A stretch of DNA of 64,000 bases from CAXMST01 sp038206985 (lineage in GTDB: Bacteria > Actinomycetota > Thermoleophilia > Solirubrobacterales > 70-9): NCBI GenBank assembly GCA_038206985.1, contig JBBRAH010000004.1, positions 48,711 through 112,710 on the forward strand, read 5' to 3'. The position numbers and the translations under genes were made by a program. A model generated the notes under the pieces. That model was not told where the DNA came from. It did not search any database and saw nothing but the letters and a program-made list of their open reading frames with translations. Below, in pieces: positions 18,748 through 27,118 of the stretch (position 1 is its first letter; every line of letters begins with the position of its first letter).

Positions 18748-19548
18748 ATGGGCCTGACGATCTCCGGACCGCTGACCGCGCGACGGCCACCGCGCTCCAA
18801 CTACGAGATCGAGGGACCCAGGCACCGCATCCTCTGGGACGGCTTCCCGCGCCGGGTCCGGGCCGAGCTCGCCGGTCAGATCGTGCTCGACACCAGCGCC
18901 GGGCACCTCCTGCATGAGAGCCAGATCCTGCCGGTGCTGTACGCACCGCGCGCCGACATCCGCATGGAACTGTTCGAGCCCACCACCCACAGCACGCACT
19001 GCCCGTTCAAGGGGGACGCCGCCTACTGGAGCGTCCGCGTTGGGGAGCGGATAGCCGAGAACGCAGTCTGGTCCTACCCCGAGCCGAACCCGGAGACCGA
19101 TTGGTTGCGCGACCACTACGCGTTCTACTGGAGCAAGCTCGACCGCTGGTTCGACGAGGACGAGGAGGTTCACGGCCACCTCCGCGATCCCTACCACCGA
19201 GTCGACGTGCGACGCGGTAGCCGGGCGATCAGCGCGACGATCGACGGCGTCCGGGTCGCTGCCTCATCCCGGCCCTGGGTGGTCTCGGAGACCGGCATGG
19301 CGAACCGCATCTACTTCCCGCGTTCTGACGTCGAGCTCTCGAACCTACGGGCGGCCGAGAAGCGCACTCACTGTCCCTACAAGGGGGATGCCGGCTATCT
19401 CAGCCTGGTTGATGCCACCGGCTCGGTCGTTGGCGATGAGATCGCCTGGAGCTACGAGCAGCCGCTCGACGATGCGGCCCGGATCGCCGGCGCGATCTGC
19501 TTCGACGGCGAGCGCGTCAGCGTCGAGCCTGACCAAGCGCAGTCCTAG
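18748..19548 (+). CDS. Tandem DUF427 domain protein
   Basis: 266 residues with two DUF427 units: the paired signatures are THCPFKGDAAYWS (about residue 88) and THCPYKGDAGYLS (about residue 209), each preceded by VLYAPRADI or IYFPRSDVE. DUF427 proteins are small beta-rich cytoplasmic proteins; biochemical role unknown. Closely follows the M1 peptidase gene and may share its transcript, although one product is secreted and the other is not. Confidence 0.9.
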   Translation: MGLTISGPLTARRPPRSNYEIEGPRHRILWDGFPRRVRAELAGQIVLDTSAGHLLHESQILPVLYAPRADIRMELFEPTTHSTHCPFKGDAAYWSVRVGERIAENAVWSYPEPNPETDWLRDHYAFYWSKLDRWFDEDEEVHGHLRDPYHRVDVRRGSRAISATIDGVRVAASSRPWVVSETGMANRIYFPRSDVELSNLRAAEKRTHCPYKGDAGYLSLVDATGSVVGDEIAWSYEQPLDDAARIAGAICFDGERVSVEPDQAQS

Positions 19549-19566
19549 CTTCCCGCGGGTCCTCGC

Positions 19567-19839
19567 TCAGCCCGCGTAGCGCCAGACCTTGAGATAGCCC
19601 GGCACGACCTTGACCTTGTCGGAAGAGCGTATGTTCTTGCCCGAGGAGCGACCGATCGGCAGCAGGTCGGTCATCGCGACGCGCTCCGGATCTGTGTTCA
19701 GCCCCTGCACGCGGGGTGCCGACAGAGCTCGGGCCGGCGAACTGCTGCTGGAGCCGAGCAGTGCCAGGCTCGTGATGAGCAGCGCGACGAGCAGCGCCCC
19801 CACGCGCAGCGGCCTCGAGTCCATCCCGCCTTCGCCCAT
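19567..19839 (-). CDS. Small secreted or membrane-anchored protein, unknown function
   Basis: 90 residues. A hydrophobic N-terminal segment (VGALLVALLITSLALLG) with a following serine run looks like a signal peptide or anchor; the mature part is short and basic. I recognise no family. The ATG at 19839 is preferred because GGAG lies 5-6 nt upstream; an inner ATG at 19824 is the alternative. It is divergent from the SGNH lipoprotein gene. Confidence 0.5.
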   Translation of the reverse strand: MGEGGMDSRPLRVGALLVALLITSLALLGSSSSSPARALSAPRVQGLNTDPERVAMTDLLPIGRSSGKNIRSSDKVKVVPGYLKVWRYAG

Positions 19840-19900
19840 CAAGTCTCCAACCTCATCGGCAGCCCGGCCCGGATCCCCAAGGGCCGCAGCTCGAGCCATC

Positions 19901-19906
19901 TAGCCT
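19901..19906 (+). promoter_or_regulatory. -10 element of the SGNH hydrolase gene
   Basis: TAGCCT, 6 nt before the ATG at 19913; leaderless arrangement. Confidence 0.5.
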
Positions 19907-19912
19907 GAATCC

Positions 19913-20794
19913 ATGCAATCGACAACGCAGGCGACGGTGCGCGCGCTCATCCTGATCGGCACCGCCGCCCTGACCGTCGCCTTGCTGCTTTTGGCGTGTG
20001 GCTCGGACGGTGGGCGCACCGGAGAAGGGGCCGGCCCCGAGGCTTCGGGCCCGGAGAAGGCCGAGCCTGCGGCGCGTAGCGCACCGAAGCCGCCCCGGCT
20101 GAGCGGCGGAGAGCGACTGGTCTTCTTCGGCGACAGCCTCGCCATCGAGGGCTCGCCCAACTACCCGGAGCTCCTGCCCGGCCTGCTCGGCGACAAGGCG
20201 CCGGGAATCGACACCGTCAACCTCTCCGAGCCAGGCACCACGAGCGCGGACTGGCGGCCCGGAGCCCCGCTGTTCGAAGAACGTCTGCGCCCGGAACTGA
20301 GGGAGGCCGACTGGGTGGTGGTGACCGTTGGCGGCAACGATCTGCAGGAGGCTGTCGGCGGCCTGGACGGGATCGACGCGCTGCGCTCAGCGGGTGCCGC
20401 CGAGGCGACGGCCAGGCTGGCGGCGAGCGAGCGGCGCATCGGGCGCAATCTGCGGGCCATCTTCGAACGGATCCGGCAACTCGACCCCGGCATGCGGATC
20501 GCCTATGTCTCCTACCCCGACTACTCGCGGGCAACGGTCTGGAGTGAGGCCGGTGGCACGCTCGGGACCATCGCCCTGCGCAGCGGCCTCAGCGCGATGC
20601 TGCGCACGGCACAGGCCGCCGGCCCGGACGTGATCATCGACCTGCTGGGTCCGACCTCCAACGAGAGCGTGGACGTGGACGCCCTGCTCGCCGACAGCGA
20701 GCACCTGGGGCCCGCGGGACACGAGTTCTACGCGGAGGAAGTGGCCGCGGCGCTGAGTGGCTCGGCTCCGCCCGAATCGCCCTTCAGCCCGTAG
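19913..20794 (+). CDS. SGNH/GDSL-family hydrolase lipoprotein
   Basis: 293 residues. Signal II-like N-terminus with lipobox LLLLAC (Cys about residue 29) then a Ser/Glu/Pro/Ala linker. SGNH blocks: I FFGDSLA (nucleophile Ser about 75), II glycine in NLSEPGTTSADW, III VGGNDLQ, and V DSEHLGPAGH with the catalytic Asp/His. A membrane-anchored extracytoplasmic esterase, perhaps a carbohydrate deacetylase. Its last 67 nt overlap the convergent LLM oxidoreductase gene tail to tail. Confidence 0.88.
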   Translation: MQSTTQATVRALILIGTAALTVALLLLACGSDGGRTGEGAGPEASGPEKAEPAARSAPKPPRLSGGERLVFFGDSLAIEGSPNYPELLPGLLGDKAPGIDTVNLSEPGTTSADWRPGAPLFEERLRPELREADWVVVTVGGNDLQEAVGGLDGIDALRSAGAAEATARLAASERRIGRNLRAIFERIRQLDPGMRIAYVSYPDYSRATVWSEAGGTLGTIALRSGLSAMLRTAQAAGPDVIIDLLGPTSNESVDVDALLADSEHLGPAGHEFYAEEVAAALSGSAPPESPFSP

Positions 20795-21780
20795 GCCGCG
20801 GCGAGCAACTCGTAGGAGCGGATCCGGTCCTCGAGGGCATGGGTGCTGCCCATCAGCATCGCCTCGTCGGCGCCGCTGCGGGAGACGAGCTCGTCGAGGA
20901 TCTCACGCACCCCGGTGCCGGTGCCGACGATCATCCGCATGCCCTCGATCCCGTTGGCGGGTGTCCGCTGCGGGCGATCTTCACCGGCCGCCTCCTCGGC
21001 GCTGGGCAGCGGCTGTGGGTTGCCGGAGCGCAGGTTGCGGAAGGCGACGCGGGCCGGCGCGGCGAGTCTCTGTGCCTCCTCGTCGCTCTCCGCGCAGATC
21101 ACGTTGTGAGCGAGGATCGCGGCGGGCTTGGAGAGCAGATCAGAGGGCTGGAACTCGTCGCGATAGGCGCGCAGCGTGCCGACCGCGTCGTCGGGGTTGA
21201 TCTGCGCCGCGAAGGCAAACCCGAGACCGGAGGCGGCGGCGAGCCGGGCGCTGAAGTCGCTCGATCCGAGCAGGTAGATCGGCGGCAGGGGCGCGTCGTC
21301 GGGCGCCGCCTTGACGGGCGCGAAGGGGTGGCCCGCCGGTCGCTCGCGCAGGCCGGCGAAGGAGAGTAGCTCGGCAAGCATCTCGGGCAGGTCGGCGCCG
21401 CCGACCTCGCGACCTCCGCGGAGCGCAAGCGCGGTGCGGAAGTCGGTGCCCGGCGCCCGGCCGATGCCGAGGTCGATGCGGCCGGGGTAGAGCGCCTCGA
21501 GCAGCTTGAACTGCTCGGCCACATGCAGCGGAGTGTGGTTGGGCAGCATCATGCCGCCGGAGCCGAGCCGGATCCGCGAGGTGACCGCTCCCGCCGCGGC
21601 GATCATCAACTCGGGGGCGGAGCTCGCGACCATGCCGCCGTTGTGATGCTCGGCGAACCAGATCCGGCGATAGCCCAACCGGTCGGCGGCGCGGGCGAGC
21701 TCGATCGACTCGCGCACGGCCGACGCCTCGCCACGGCCGGCGGCCACGGGGGTCAGGTCCAGGACGGAGACAGCGGGCAT
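20728..21780 (-). CDS. LLM-class flavin-dependent oxidoreductase
   Basis: 350 residues, luciferase-like monooxygenase TIM barrel of the MsnO8/YhbW-like subgroup: SVLDLTPVAAG start, YRRIWFAEHHN (about residue 40), RIRLGSGGMMLPNH and GRIDLGIGRAPG. Such enzymes use FMN or F420; substrate unknown. A TACGGT hexamer 7 nt before the ATG suggests a leaderless transcript. The 3' end overlaps the SGNH gene by 67 nt in antisense. Confidence 0.88.
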   Translation of the reverse strand: MPAVSVLDLTPVAAGRGEASAVRESIELARAADRLGYRRIWFAEHHNGGMVASSAPELMIAAAGAVTSRIRLGSGGMMLPNHTPLHVAEQFKLLEALYPGRIDLGIGRAPGTDFRTALALRGGREVGGADLPEMLAELLSFAGLRERPAGHPFAPVKAAPDDAPLPPIYLLGSSDFSARLAAASGLGFAFAAQINPDDAVGTLRAYRDEFQPSDLLSKPAAILAHNVICAESDEEAQRLAAPARVAFRNLRSGNPQPLPSAEEAAGEDRPQRTPANGIEGMRMIVGTGTGVREILDELVSRSGADEAMLMGSTHALEDRIRSYELLAAAYGLKGDSGGAEPLSAAATSSA

Positions 21781-21787
21781 GGCTGCA

Positions 21788-21793
21788 ACCGTA
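21788..21793 (-). promoter_or_regulatory. -10 element of the LLM oxidoreductase gene
   Basis: TACGGT on the minus strand, 7 nt before the ATG at 21780. Confidence 0.45.
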
Positions 21794-21834
21794 GCGAGCG
21801 CACCCGGCCCGCTTCGCCGCGAGCTGAGGCGGGG

Positions 21835-21864
21835 TTGACAGGCGGGGCCCGGATCGGATACGGT
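21835..21864 (+). promoter_or_regulatory. Promoter of the alkB operon
   Basis: A -35 TTGACA (21835-21840), an 18-nt spacer and a -10 TACGGT (21859-21864). It is the clearest two-hexamer promoter in the window; transcription would start around 21870, inside the palindrome at 21866-21894. Confidence 0.65.
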
Positions 21865-21865
21865 T

Positions 21866-21894
21866 GCTTTACACGAGCGCCGTTTGTGTAAAGC
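21866..21894 (+). promoter_or_regulatory. Operator palindrome of the alkB-tetR operon
   Basis: Perfect 9-bp arms GCTTTACAC and GTGTAAAGC around an 11-bp centre, placed directly after the -10. A bound protein would block initiation. The TetR-family gene downstream of alkB is the obvious candidate repressor, relieved by alkane, alcohol or acyl-CoA. Confidence 0.7.
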
Positions 21895-21936
21895 ACGGTC
21901 CTACCCGTCCGATCCGCCGAGGAGGCATCCACCGCA

Positions 21937-23376
21937 ATGGAGTCCAGTACCACCGCAACCGCCGAAGCATCGACCGGGGTCGCCTGGTCCGACCCCAAGC
22001 GCTACCTCTGGCTGCTGGGGCTCGTCGTCCCCACCCTGCCCTTCATCGCCTACGCGGTCGCCGAGCTGAGCGGCCTCGGCATCGGCTACTGGATCGGCCC
22101 GGCTGTCGTCTTCGCCTTGATCCCGTTCCTCGATCACATCGTCGGCAAGGACTCCGAGAACCCGCCCGACAGCGCCATCAAGTACCTGGAGAACGACAAG
22201 TACTACCGCTGGTGCACCTACGCCTTTCTCCCGCTGCAGTTCGCCTCGCTCGTCTTCGCCTGTTCGCTGTGGAGCTCCGGCGATCTCTCCGTCCTGGAGA
22301 ACCTCGGGCTGGCGCTCAGCGTTGCGATGGTCGGCGGGATCGCGATCAACACCGCGCACGAGCTCGGCCACAAGCGCAAGAGCTACGAGCGCTGGCTCTC
22401 GAAGATCGCCCTGGCCCAGACCTTCTACGGCCATTTCTTCATCGAGCACAACCGCGGCCACCACGTGCGGGTCGCGACCCCGGAGGATCCCGCCAGCTCG
22501 CGCTTCGGCGAGAGCTTCTGGGAGTTCCTGCCGCGGACCGTGCGGGGCAGCATGACCTCGGCGATCCACCTCGAGCGCGAGCGGCTGGACCGGGTCGGCA
22601 AGGGCTTCTGGACGATCCAAAACGACGTCTTCAACGCCTGGCTGATGAGCATCGTGCTGTTCGGCGGATTGATCGCGGTCTTCGGCACCACGATCATCCC
22701 CTGGTTGATCATCCAGGCGGTCGTCGGCTTCTCCCTGCTCGAGGTCGTCAACTACCTCGAGCACTACGGCCTGCTGCGGCGCAAGCAGGAGGACGGCCGC
22801 TACGAGCGCTGCGCACCCGAGCACAGCTGGAACAGCGACAACATCGCCTCCAACGTGTTCCTCTACCACCTGCAGCGCCACTCCGATCACCACGCCAACC
22901 CGATCCGCCGCTACCAGGCGCTGCGCCACTTCGATGGCCTGCCGGAGCTGCCCTCGGGCTATGCCTCGATGATCGTCCTCGCCTACGTGCCGCCCCTCTG
23001 GCGCCGGGTGATGGACAAGCGGGTACTCGCCCACTACGACGGCGACATCAGCCGCGCCAACATCCTGCCCCGCAAGCGCGAGAAGATTCTCGCCCGCTAC
23101 GGCGAGGCCCTCTCCGTGGCGGACGCCGGCGATGCAACCGGTCGTGTCCTACCGGCAGCCCCGACGCCCGGCAAGACGGCCGACGCCGATGCCTACCGGT
23201 GCCCGGGCTGCTCCTACACCTACGAGGTCGCCGCCGGCGCTCCGCGCGAGGGGTTCCCTGCGGGCACGGAGTGGGCAGGCATCCCCGATGACTGGTGCTG
23301 CCCCGACTGCGGCGTCCGCGAGAAGGTCGACTTCGAGCCGCTGGCGGCAGAGGCGACCGCCCGGAGCGGTGCTTGA
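21937..23376 (+). CDS. alkB: Alkane 1-monooxygenase fused to rubredoxin
   Basis: 479 residues. AlkB module with several membrane helices and the di-iron histidine boxes HELGHKRK (about residue 138), EHNRGHHVR (about 170) and LQRHSDHHAN (about 311), plus NYLEHYGL. After a linker, the C-terminal 55 residues are a rubredoxin with both CxxC knuckles (YRCPGCSYTY and WCCPDCGVRE), so the electron donor is covalently attached. Oxidises medium/long n-alkanes to 1-alkanols in the membrane. GAGGAGG lies 11 nt before the ATG. First gene of an operon with a TetR regulator. Confidence 0.95.
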   Translation: MESSTTATAEASTGVAWSDPKRYLWLLGLVVPTLPFIAYAVAELSGLGIGYWIGPAVVFALIPFLDHIVGKDSENPPDSAIKYLENDKYYRWCTYAFLPLQFASLVFACSLWSSGDLSVLENLGLALSVAMVGGIAINTAHELGHKRKSYERWLSKIALAQTFYGHFFIEHNRGHHVRVATPEDPASSRFGESFWEFLPRTVRGSMTSAIHLERERLDRVGKGFWTIQNDVFNAWLMSIVLFGGLIAVFGTTIIPWLIIQAVVGFSLLEVVNYLEHYGLLRRKQEDGRYERCAPEHSWNSDNIASNVFLYHLQRHSDHHANPIRRYQALRHFDGLPELPSGYASMIVLAYVPPLWRRVMDKRVLAHYDGDISRANILPRKREKILARYGEALSVADAGDATGRVLPAAPTPGKTADADAYRCPGCSYTYEVAAGAPREGFPAGTEWAGIPDDWCCPDCGVREKVDFEPLAAEATARSGA

Positions 23377-23996
23377 GCGAGGCTCCTGAGAGCCCGGCGC
23401 CACCGGCGTCGTCGGCGTCGTCGGCCGCTCGTCGCGGATCTGTTGCCGACGCCCTGCTCGATGCGGTCAGCGACCTGCTGGCCGACCGCACCTGGGCCGA
23501 GGTGCGGATGGCCGATGTGGCCGAGCGCTCCGGCATCAGCAGGCAGTCGATCTACAACACGTTCGGCACCCGCGAAGGCATCGCGCAGGCTTACGTGATG
23601 CGGGAGGCAACGAGCTTTCTCGAGGCCGTCGAGGCGCGGATCGCGATTGGCCAGGAGAGCCCACTCGACGCCCTCGCCGCCGCCCTCGAGCTGTTCCTGG
23701 CCGCCGCTGAGACCCATCCTCTGGTCAGGGCGATCTCTGCGTCGGACGAGGGCGACGAGCTGCTGGCCCTGGTCACCACGCGCGGCGGCCCTGTGCTCAG
23801 CCACCTGACCGAGCGGCTCGCGGCGCTGATCGAGACGACCTGGCCCGGAGTCCAGGCCGACAGCGCCCGGGTCGCGGGTGACACCCTGGTCCGCCTCGCG
23901 ATCAGCCACGCGGCACTGCCCGGTGGCTCGCCGGCCGAGACCGCCACGCAGATGACCGAGATCCTCGGCCCGTTCATCGAGCGCGAGCTCGGCTAG
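23373..23996 (+). CDS. TetR-family transcriptional regulator (probable alkB repressor)
   Basis: About 207 residues. The helix-turn-helix MADVAERSGISRQSIYNTFG (about residues 45-64) is canonical TetR_N; the rest is a helical ligand-binding domain. The true start is most likely the TTG at 23373, which overlaps the alkB stop (TTGA) with GGAG 6 nt upstream; longer in-frame starts lie inside alkB. Translational coupling to alkB and the palindrome over the alkB promoter suggest an autoregulated switch. Ligand unknown. Confidence 0.88.
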   Translation: MSEAPESPAPPASSASSAARRGSVADALLDAVSDLLADRTWAEVRMADVAERSGISRQSIYNTFGTREGIAQAYVMREATSFLEAVEARIAIGQESPLDALAAALELFLAAAETHPLVRAISASDEGDELLALVTTRGGPVLSHLTERLAALIETTWPGVQADSARVAGDTLVRLAISHAALPGGSPAETATQMTEILGPFIERELG

Positions 23997-24020
23997 ACCC
24001 CCGCCCCGCCCCGCAGCCAA

Positions 24021-24026
24021 TACGGT
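24021..24026 (+). promoter_or_regulatory. -10 element of the exonuclease gene
   Basis: TACGGT, 6 nt before the ATG at 24033. Confidence 0.45.
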
Positions 24027-24032
24027 CTGCAC

Positions 24033-24911
24033 ATGAGTTCCGGCCCGCTACTCGTCGTCGATACGCCCTCGATGCTCTACCGCGCATTCTTCGCACTGCC
24101 GAAGACGATCAAGGGAGCCGAGGGACGCGCCGTCAACGCCCTGCTCGGCACCGCCAACCTGGTTTTGCGCGAGGTCGAGGAGCACTCGCCCCGGGCCGTC
24201 GTGCTCTGCTTCGGCGCCGAGGCCGCACATTATCGGACCGAGCTGCTTGGCTCCTACCATCGCGATCGCGACGAGATGCCCGAGCTGCTGGTCTGGCAGT
24301 GGGAGACCGCGCCCGGCTTCTTCGAGCGCTTCGGCTGGAAGATCGCCTCGCACGACAGCCTCGAGGCCGACGATCTGCTCGGCACGCTGGCCGAGAAGGA
24401 AGAGGCTGCGGGCGGCGAGGCGCTGATCCTCACCGGCGATCGCGACATGTTCCAGTGCGCGACCGAGCGTGTGTCGGTGCTGTACGTGAGCACCAAGGTC
24501 AAGGGCGGCGCCGAGCGACTCGGTCCCGCCGAGGTGCGCAAGCGCTACGGCATCGGTCCGGAACTCGTGACCGATTTCATCGCGCTGCGCGGCGACCCCT
24601 CCGACGGAATCCCGGGGGCCAAAGGGGTCGGCGAGAAGACCGCGGCCGAACTGCTGCTGGAACACGGGTCACTGGAGGCGATCCTGGAAGCGGCGATCGG
24701 GATCAGCAAGCCGAAGCTGCGGACCACACTGCTCGAATCGCGCGAGCAACTCCTGGAGTACAAGGACATCGCAACGCTCCGCGACGCGGGCATCGAGCCG
24801 CCGGAGGACGGGCCGACCGACTATCCGGCCGCCTCAGAGGCTGCGGGCGAGCTCGGGATGGGCCGCCTCGCAGAGCGCCTCGTAGAGGCCGGATACGCTG
24901 ATCGCGGATGA
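24033..24911 (+). CDS. 5'-3' exonuclease (PolA N-domain/FEN-like)
   Basis: 292 residues, a stand-alone homologue of the DNA polymerase I 5'-nuclease domain. Acidic metal ligands are visible at LLVVDTPSMLYRAFF, EADDLLGTLA and ILTGDRDMFQ, and the helix-hairpin-helix is GIPGAKGVGEKTAAELL (about residues 193-209). Acts on flaps or primers in replication/repair. Many actinobacteria carry one in addition to polA. It overlaps the SDR gene by 4 nt (ATGA). Confidence 0.93.
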   Translation: MSSGPLLVVDTPSMLYRAFFALPKTIKGAEGRAVNALLGTANLVLREVEEHSPRAVVLCFGAEAAHYRTELLGSYHRDRDEMPELLVWQWETAPGFFERFGWKIASHDSLEADDLLGTLAEKEEAAGGEALILTGDRDMFQCATERVSVLYVSTKVKGGAERLGPAEVRKRYGIGPELVTDFIALRGDPSDGIPGAKGVGEKTAAELLLEHGSLEAILEAAIGISKPKLRTTLLESREQLLEYKDIATLRDAGIEPPEDGPTDYPAASEAAGELGMGRLAERLVEAGYADRG

Positions 24912-25675
24912 GCGGACTTCCCCTCCCCCCCGACCCCTCCGCCTTTGCCGGCAAGCGGGCCCTGGTGACCGGCGCCGCGAGCGGCCTTGGCAAGGCGACG
25001 GCCCTGATGCTCGCCGAGGCCGGCGCGAGCGTCCTCAGCGCCGATATCGATGCCGACGCGGGCGCCGCCGTGGCCGAGCAGATTGGCGGACCCTTCCTGC
25101 GCACCGATGTGAGTGAGCTGGGTGACAACCTCGCCGCAGTCGAGATGGCCGAGCGCGAGCTGGGCGGACTCGATCTGGCTTACCTGAACGCGGGCGTCGC
25201 GACCGGTTGCGGTGTCGGCGAGGACTTCGACCCGGCCCTGTACCGGCGCGCGATGGGCGCCAACCTCGACGGGGTCATCTTCGGCGTGCACGCCGTCCTG
25301 CCCGCGCTGAAGCGTGCCGGTGGCGGCGCGATCGTTGCGACCGCCTCACTCGCCGGGCTCACCGCGGTGCCCTTCGACCCGATCTACGCCGCCAACAAGC
25401 ACGGGGTCGTCGGCCTGGTGCGCTCGCTCGGAGACGGCCTCGCCGTCGATCGGGTGCGGGTCAACGCCGTCTGCCCCGGCTTCGCGGAAAGCAAGATCAT
25501 CGCCCCGATCCGCGACGCGTTGGTGGACGACGGCTTCAAGATCATCCCGGCGGAGACGGTGGCCTCGACCGTGCTGCATCTGATGAGCAGCGAGAACACC
25601 GGGGAGTGCTGGTTCATCCAGCCCGGCCGAGACCCGGAGGCCTTCGGCTTCCGCAATCTGCCCGGCCCGCGCTGA
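24908..25675 (+). CDS. Short-chain dehydrogenase/reductase
   Basis: 255 residues, classical SDR. The Rossmann motif GAASGLGKAT (TGxxxGxG type, about residues 21-30), NAG (about 97), a serine in VATASLAG and the YAANKHG catalytic Tyr/Lys (about residues 160-164) are intact; the Asp after beta-2 (SADIDAD) favours NAD(H). Translationally coupled to the exonuclease gene although the functions are not obviously linked. Substrate unknown. Confidence 0.9.
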   Translation: MSGLPLPPDPSAFAGKRALVTGAASGLGKATALMLAEAGASVLSADIDADAGAAVAEQIGGPFLRTDVSELGDNLAAVEMAERELGGLDLAYLNAGVATGCGVGEDFDPALYRRAMGANLDGVIFGVHAVLPALKRAGGGAIVATASLAGLTAVPFDPIYAANKHGVVGLVRSLGDGLAVDRVRVNAVCPGFAESKIIAPIRDALVDDGFKIIPAETVASTVLHLMSSENTGECWFIQPGRDPEAFGFRNLPGPR

Positions 25676-25678
25676 TCG

Positions 25679-25784
25679 CCTGACGAGGCTGGGAGGTCGC
25701 AGGTCGTGCCGGGACGAGGGCGAAGTGTGCGCCAGCACATGAGCGCGAGTTGCGGCGCGAGATGCGACCTCCCAGGCCGTCAGG
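25679..25784. terminator. Long inverted repeat between convergent genes
   Basis: Arms of about 22 bp (25679-25701 and 25763-25784) pair with one bulge; the inner 13 bp (CTGGGAGGTCGCA/TGCGACCTCCCAG) are perfect, around a 61-nt loop. It fills the whole gap between the SDR and hydrolase stops. A bidirectional terminator is the simplest reading; the long loop is unusual and could be a small structured or mobile repeat. Confidence 0.5.
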
Positions 25785-26747
25785 TCAGGCGGCGCGCAGG
25801 TGGCGCCGGTGGCTGATTCGCGAGGCGAGCAGTTCGGCCCATCCGGCATCGTCGAGCGTGTGCGGGGCGCTCTCGGCAATGAAGCGGCCGAGCGCCCCAG
25901 CGAGTTGTTCGGGCCGTTCGAGATGGGGGAAGTGGGCCGCGCCCCCGATCACCTCGAAGCTCGCATTCGGTATCGCCTTGGCAGCGGCCCGGCCGTGCTC
26001 GATGGGGATCGTGCGATCGCGGTCACCCCAGGCGACCATGGTCGGCACCGGGCCGAGCAGGTAGAGCCGGTCGTTGGCGCTGACGCGCTGCCCCTCGGCG
26101 TCGATCACCGAGCGCAGCGTCTCCAGGAAGGCGACTCTGCCGCCCTCTTGCTCCAGCGGCCGCATCGCCCGTACGACCGCCCTCGTCTGCTTGGCTGCGC
26201 CCTCACGACCCAGCCGCTCCATGCCGGCCGCCAGACCGGCCAGTGCCCCCAGCGTGCGAGGACCTGTCGCGAGTCGCAGTAGGCGCGCGGCGCCCGGCAG
26301 CGCCGCCGCTCGCAGGAGCGGGCTGACCTCGGGGCCGAGACCGCCGGAGGAGACCAGCGCCAGCCGTTCGACCCGTTCGGGGAACTGCCAGAAGAACTGC
26401 ATCGCCACGCCCCCACCGAGCGAATGCCCGACGAACGTCGCCTTCGGGACGGCGATCGCGACCAGCAGGTCCCGGATCGCGGCGGCGTGAGCACCGAGCG
26501 AGTAGTCGCCGCGAGGCGTCGCCGAATCGCCGTGGCCGATCAGGTCGGGGGCGATCACGGTGTGGCGATCGGCGAGCCGCAGAGCGACCTCGCGCCAGTG
26601 GCGGGAAGAGTTGACCATCCCGTGGATCAGGACCACCGGCGGGCCGCTGCCGATGGACCGATAAATCGCGCGATGGCCGTGGAGGTCCACCTCCCAGGCC
26701 TCGAACTCCCCCTCGGACGCGGGCGCGGGCGTGGGACCGGAGCTCAA
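25785..26747 (-). CDS. Alpha/beta-fold hydrolase
   Basis: About 320 residues. Nucleophile elbow GHSLGGG (about residue 116), oxyanion strand VVLIHGMVNSSRHW, acid Asp in MVAWGDRDRTIP and catalytic His in GGAAHFPHLERP: a full triad of the epoxide-hydrolase/haloperoxidase/esterase type. The first usable start appears to be the TTG at 26747, overlapping the YciI stop (TTGA); longer frames read antisense-like basic sequence inside YciI. Expected to be co-translated with the YciI protein. Substrate unknown. Confidence 0.85.
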   Translation of the reverse strand: MSSGPTPAPASEGEFEAWEVDLHGHRAIYRSIGSGPPVVLIHGMVNSSRHWREVALRLADRHTVIAPDLIGHGDSATPRGDYSLGAHAAAIRDLLVAIAVPKATFVGHSLGGGVAMQFFWQFPERVERLALVSSGGLGPEVSPLLRAAALPGAARLLRLATGPRTLGALAGLAAGMERLGREGAAKQTRAVVRAMRPLEQEGGRVAFLETLRSVIDAEGQRVSANDRLYLLGPVPTMVAWGDRDRTIPIEHGRAAAKAIPNASFEVIGGAAHFPHLERPEQLAGALGRFIAESAPHTLDDAGWAELLASRISHRRHLRAA

Positions 26748-27040
26748 GAGCCCAGCTGCCCGGGAAGCGGAGCGTGGGCGACGACGTTCCAGGGCTCGAT
26801 CCGCCTCGACCCGACCAGCCCGGCCGCCCCGTAGGGGTCGGCCGTCGCGAAGTCCTCGGCGGCCTGCGCGTCGCTGAAGACGAGTAGACCACCGCTCGGT
26901 GGATCGCCGACCGCCCCGGCCATGAGCAGCCTTCCGTCCTGCTTGAAGGAATCGATCAGCTCGAGGTGGCCGGCACGGTGCGGGGCGCGGCGCTCGACGA
27001 TGTCGGCCACGTAGCCGTAGGTGAGCACGCTGAGCTTCAT
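26744..27040 (-). CDS. YciI-like protein
   Basis: 98 residues, ferredoxin-like YciI/YCII fold: MKLSVLTYGYV, HRAGHLELIDSFKQDGRLLM and a late FSDAQAAEDFATADPY are typical, with a conserved His-Asp pair thought to be a possible active site. Biochemical role unknown in the family. A TAGGTT hexamer lies 7 nt before the ATG. First gene of a pair with the hydrolase. Confidence 0.85.
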   Translation of the reverse strand: MKLSVLTYGYVADIVERRAPHRAGHLELIDSFKQDGRLLMAGAVGDPPSGGLLVFSDAQAAEDFATADPYGAAGLVGSRRIEPWNVVAHAPLPGQLGS

Positions 27041-27047
27041 GCACCCG

Positions 27048-27053
27048 AACCTA
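27048..27053 (-). promoter_or_regulatory. -10 element of the YciI-hydrolase pair
   Basis: TAGGTT on the minus strand, 7 nt before the ATG at 27040. Confidence 0.5.
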
Positions 27054-27118
27054 GCAATCGGCCGCACCTCCCGGCTGACGCGGCCGGGCGTGCCCGCATC
27101 TGCGAACCTGCTCCGCCG

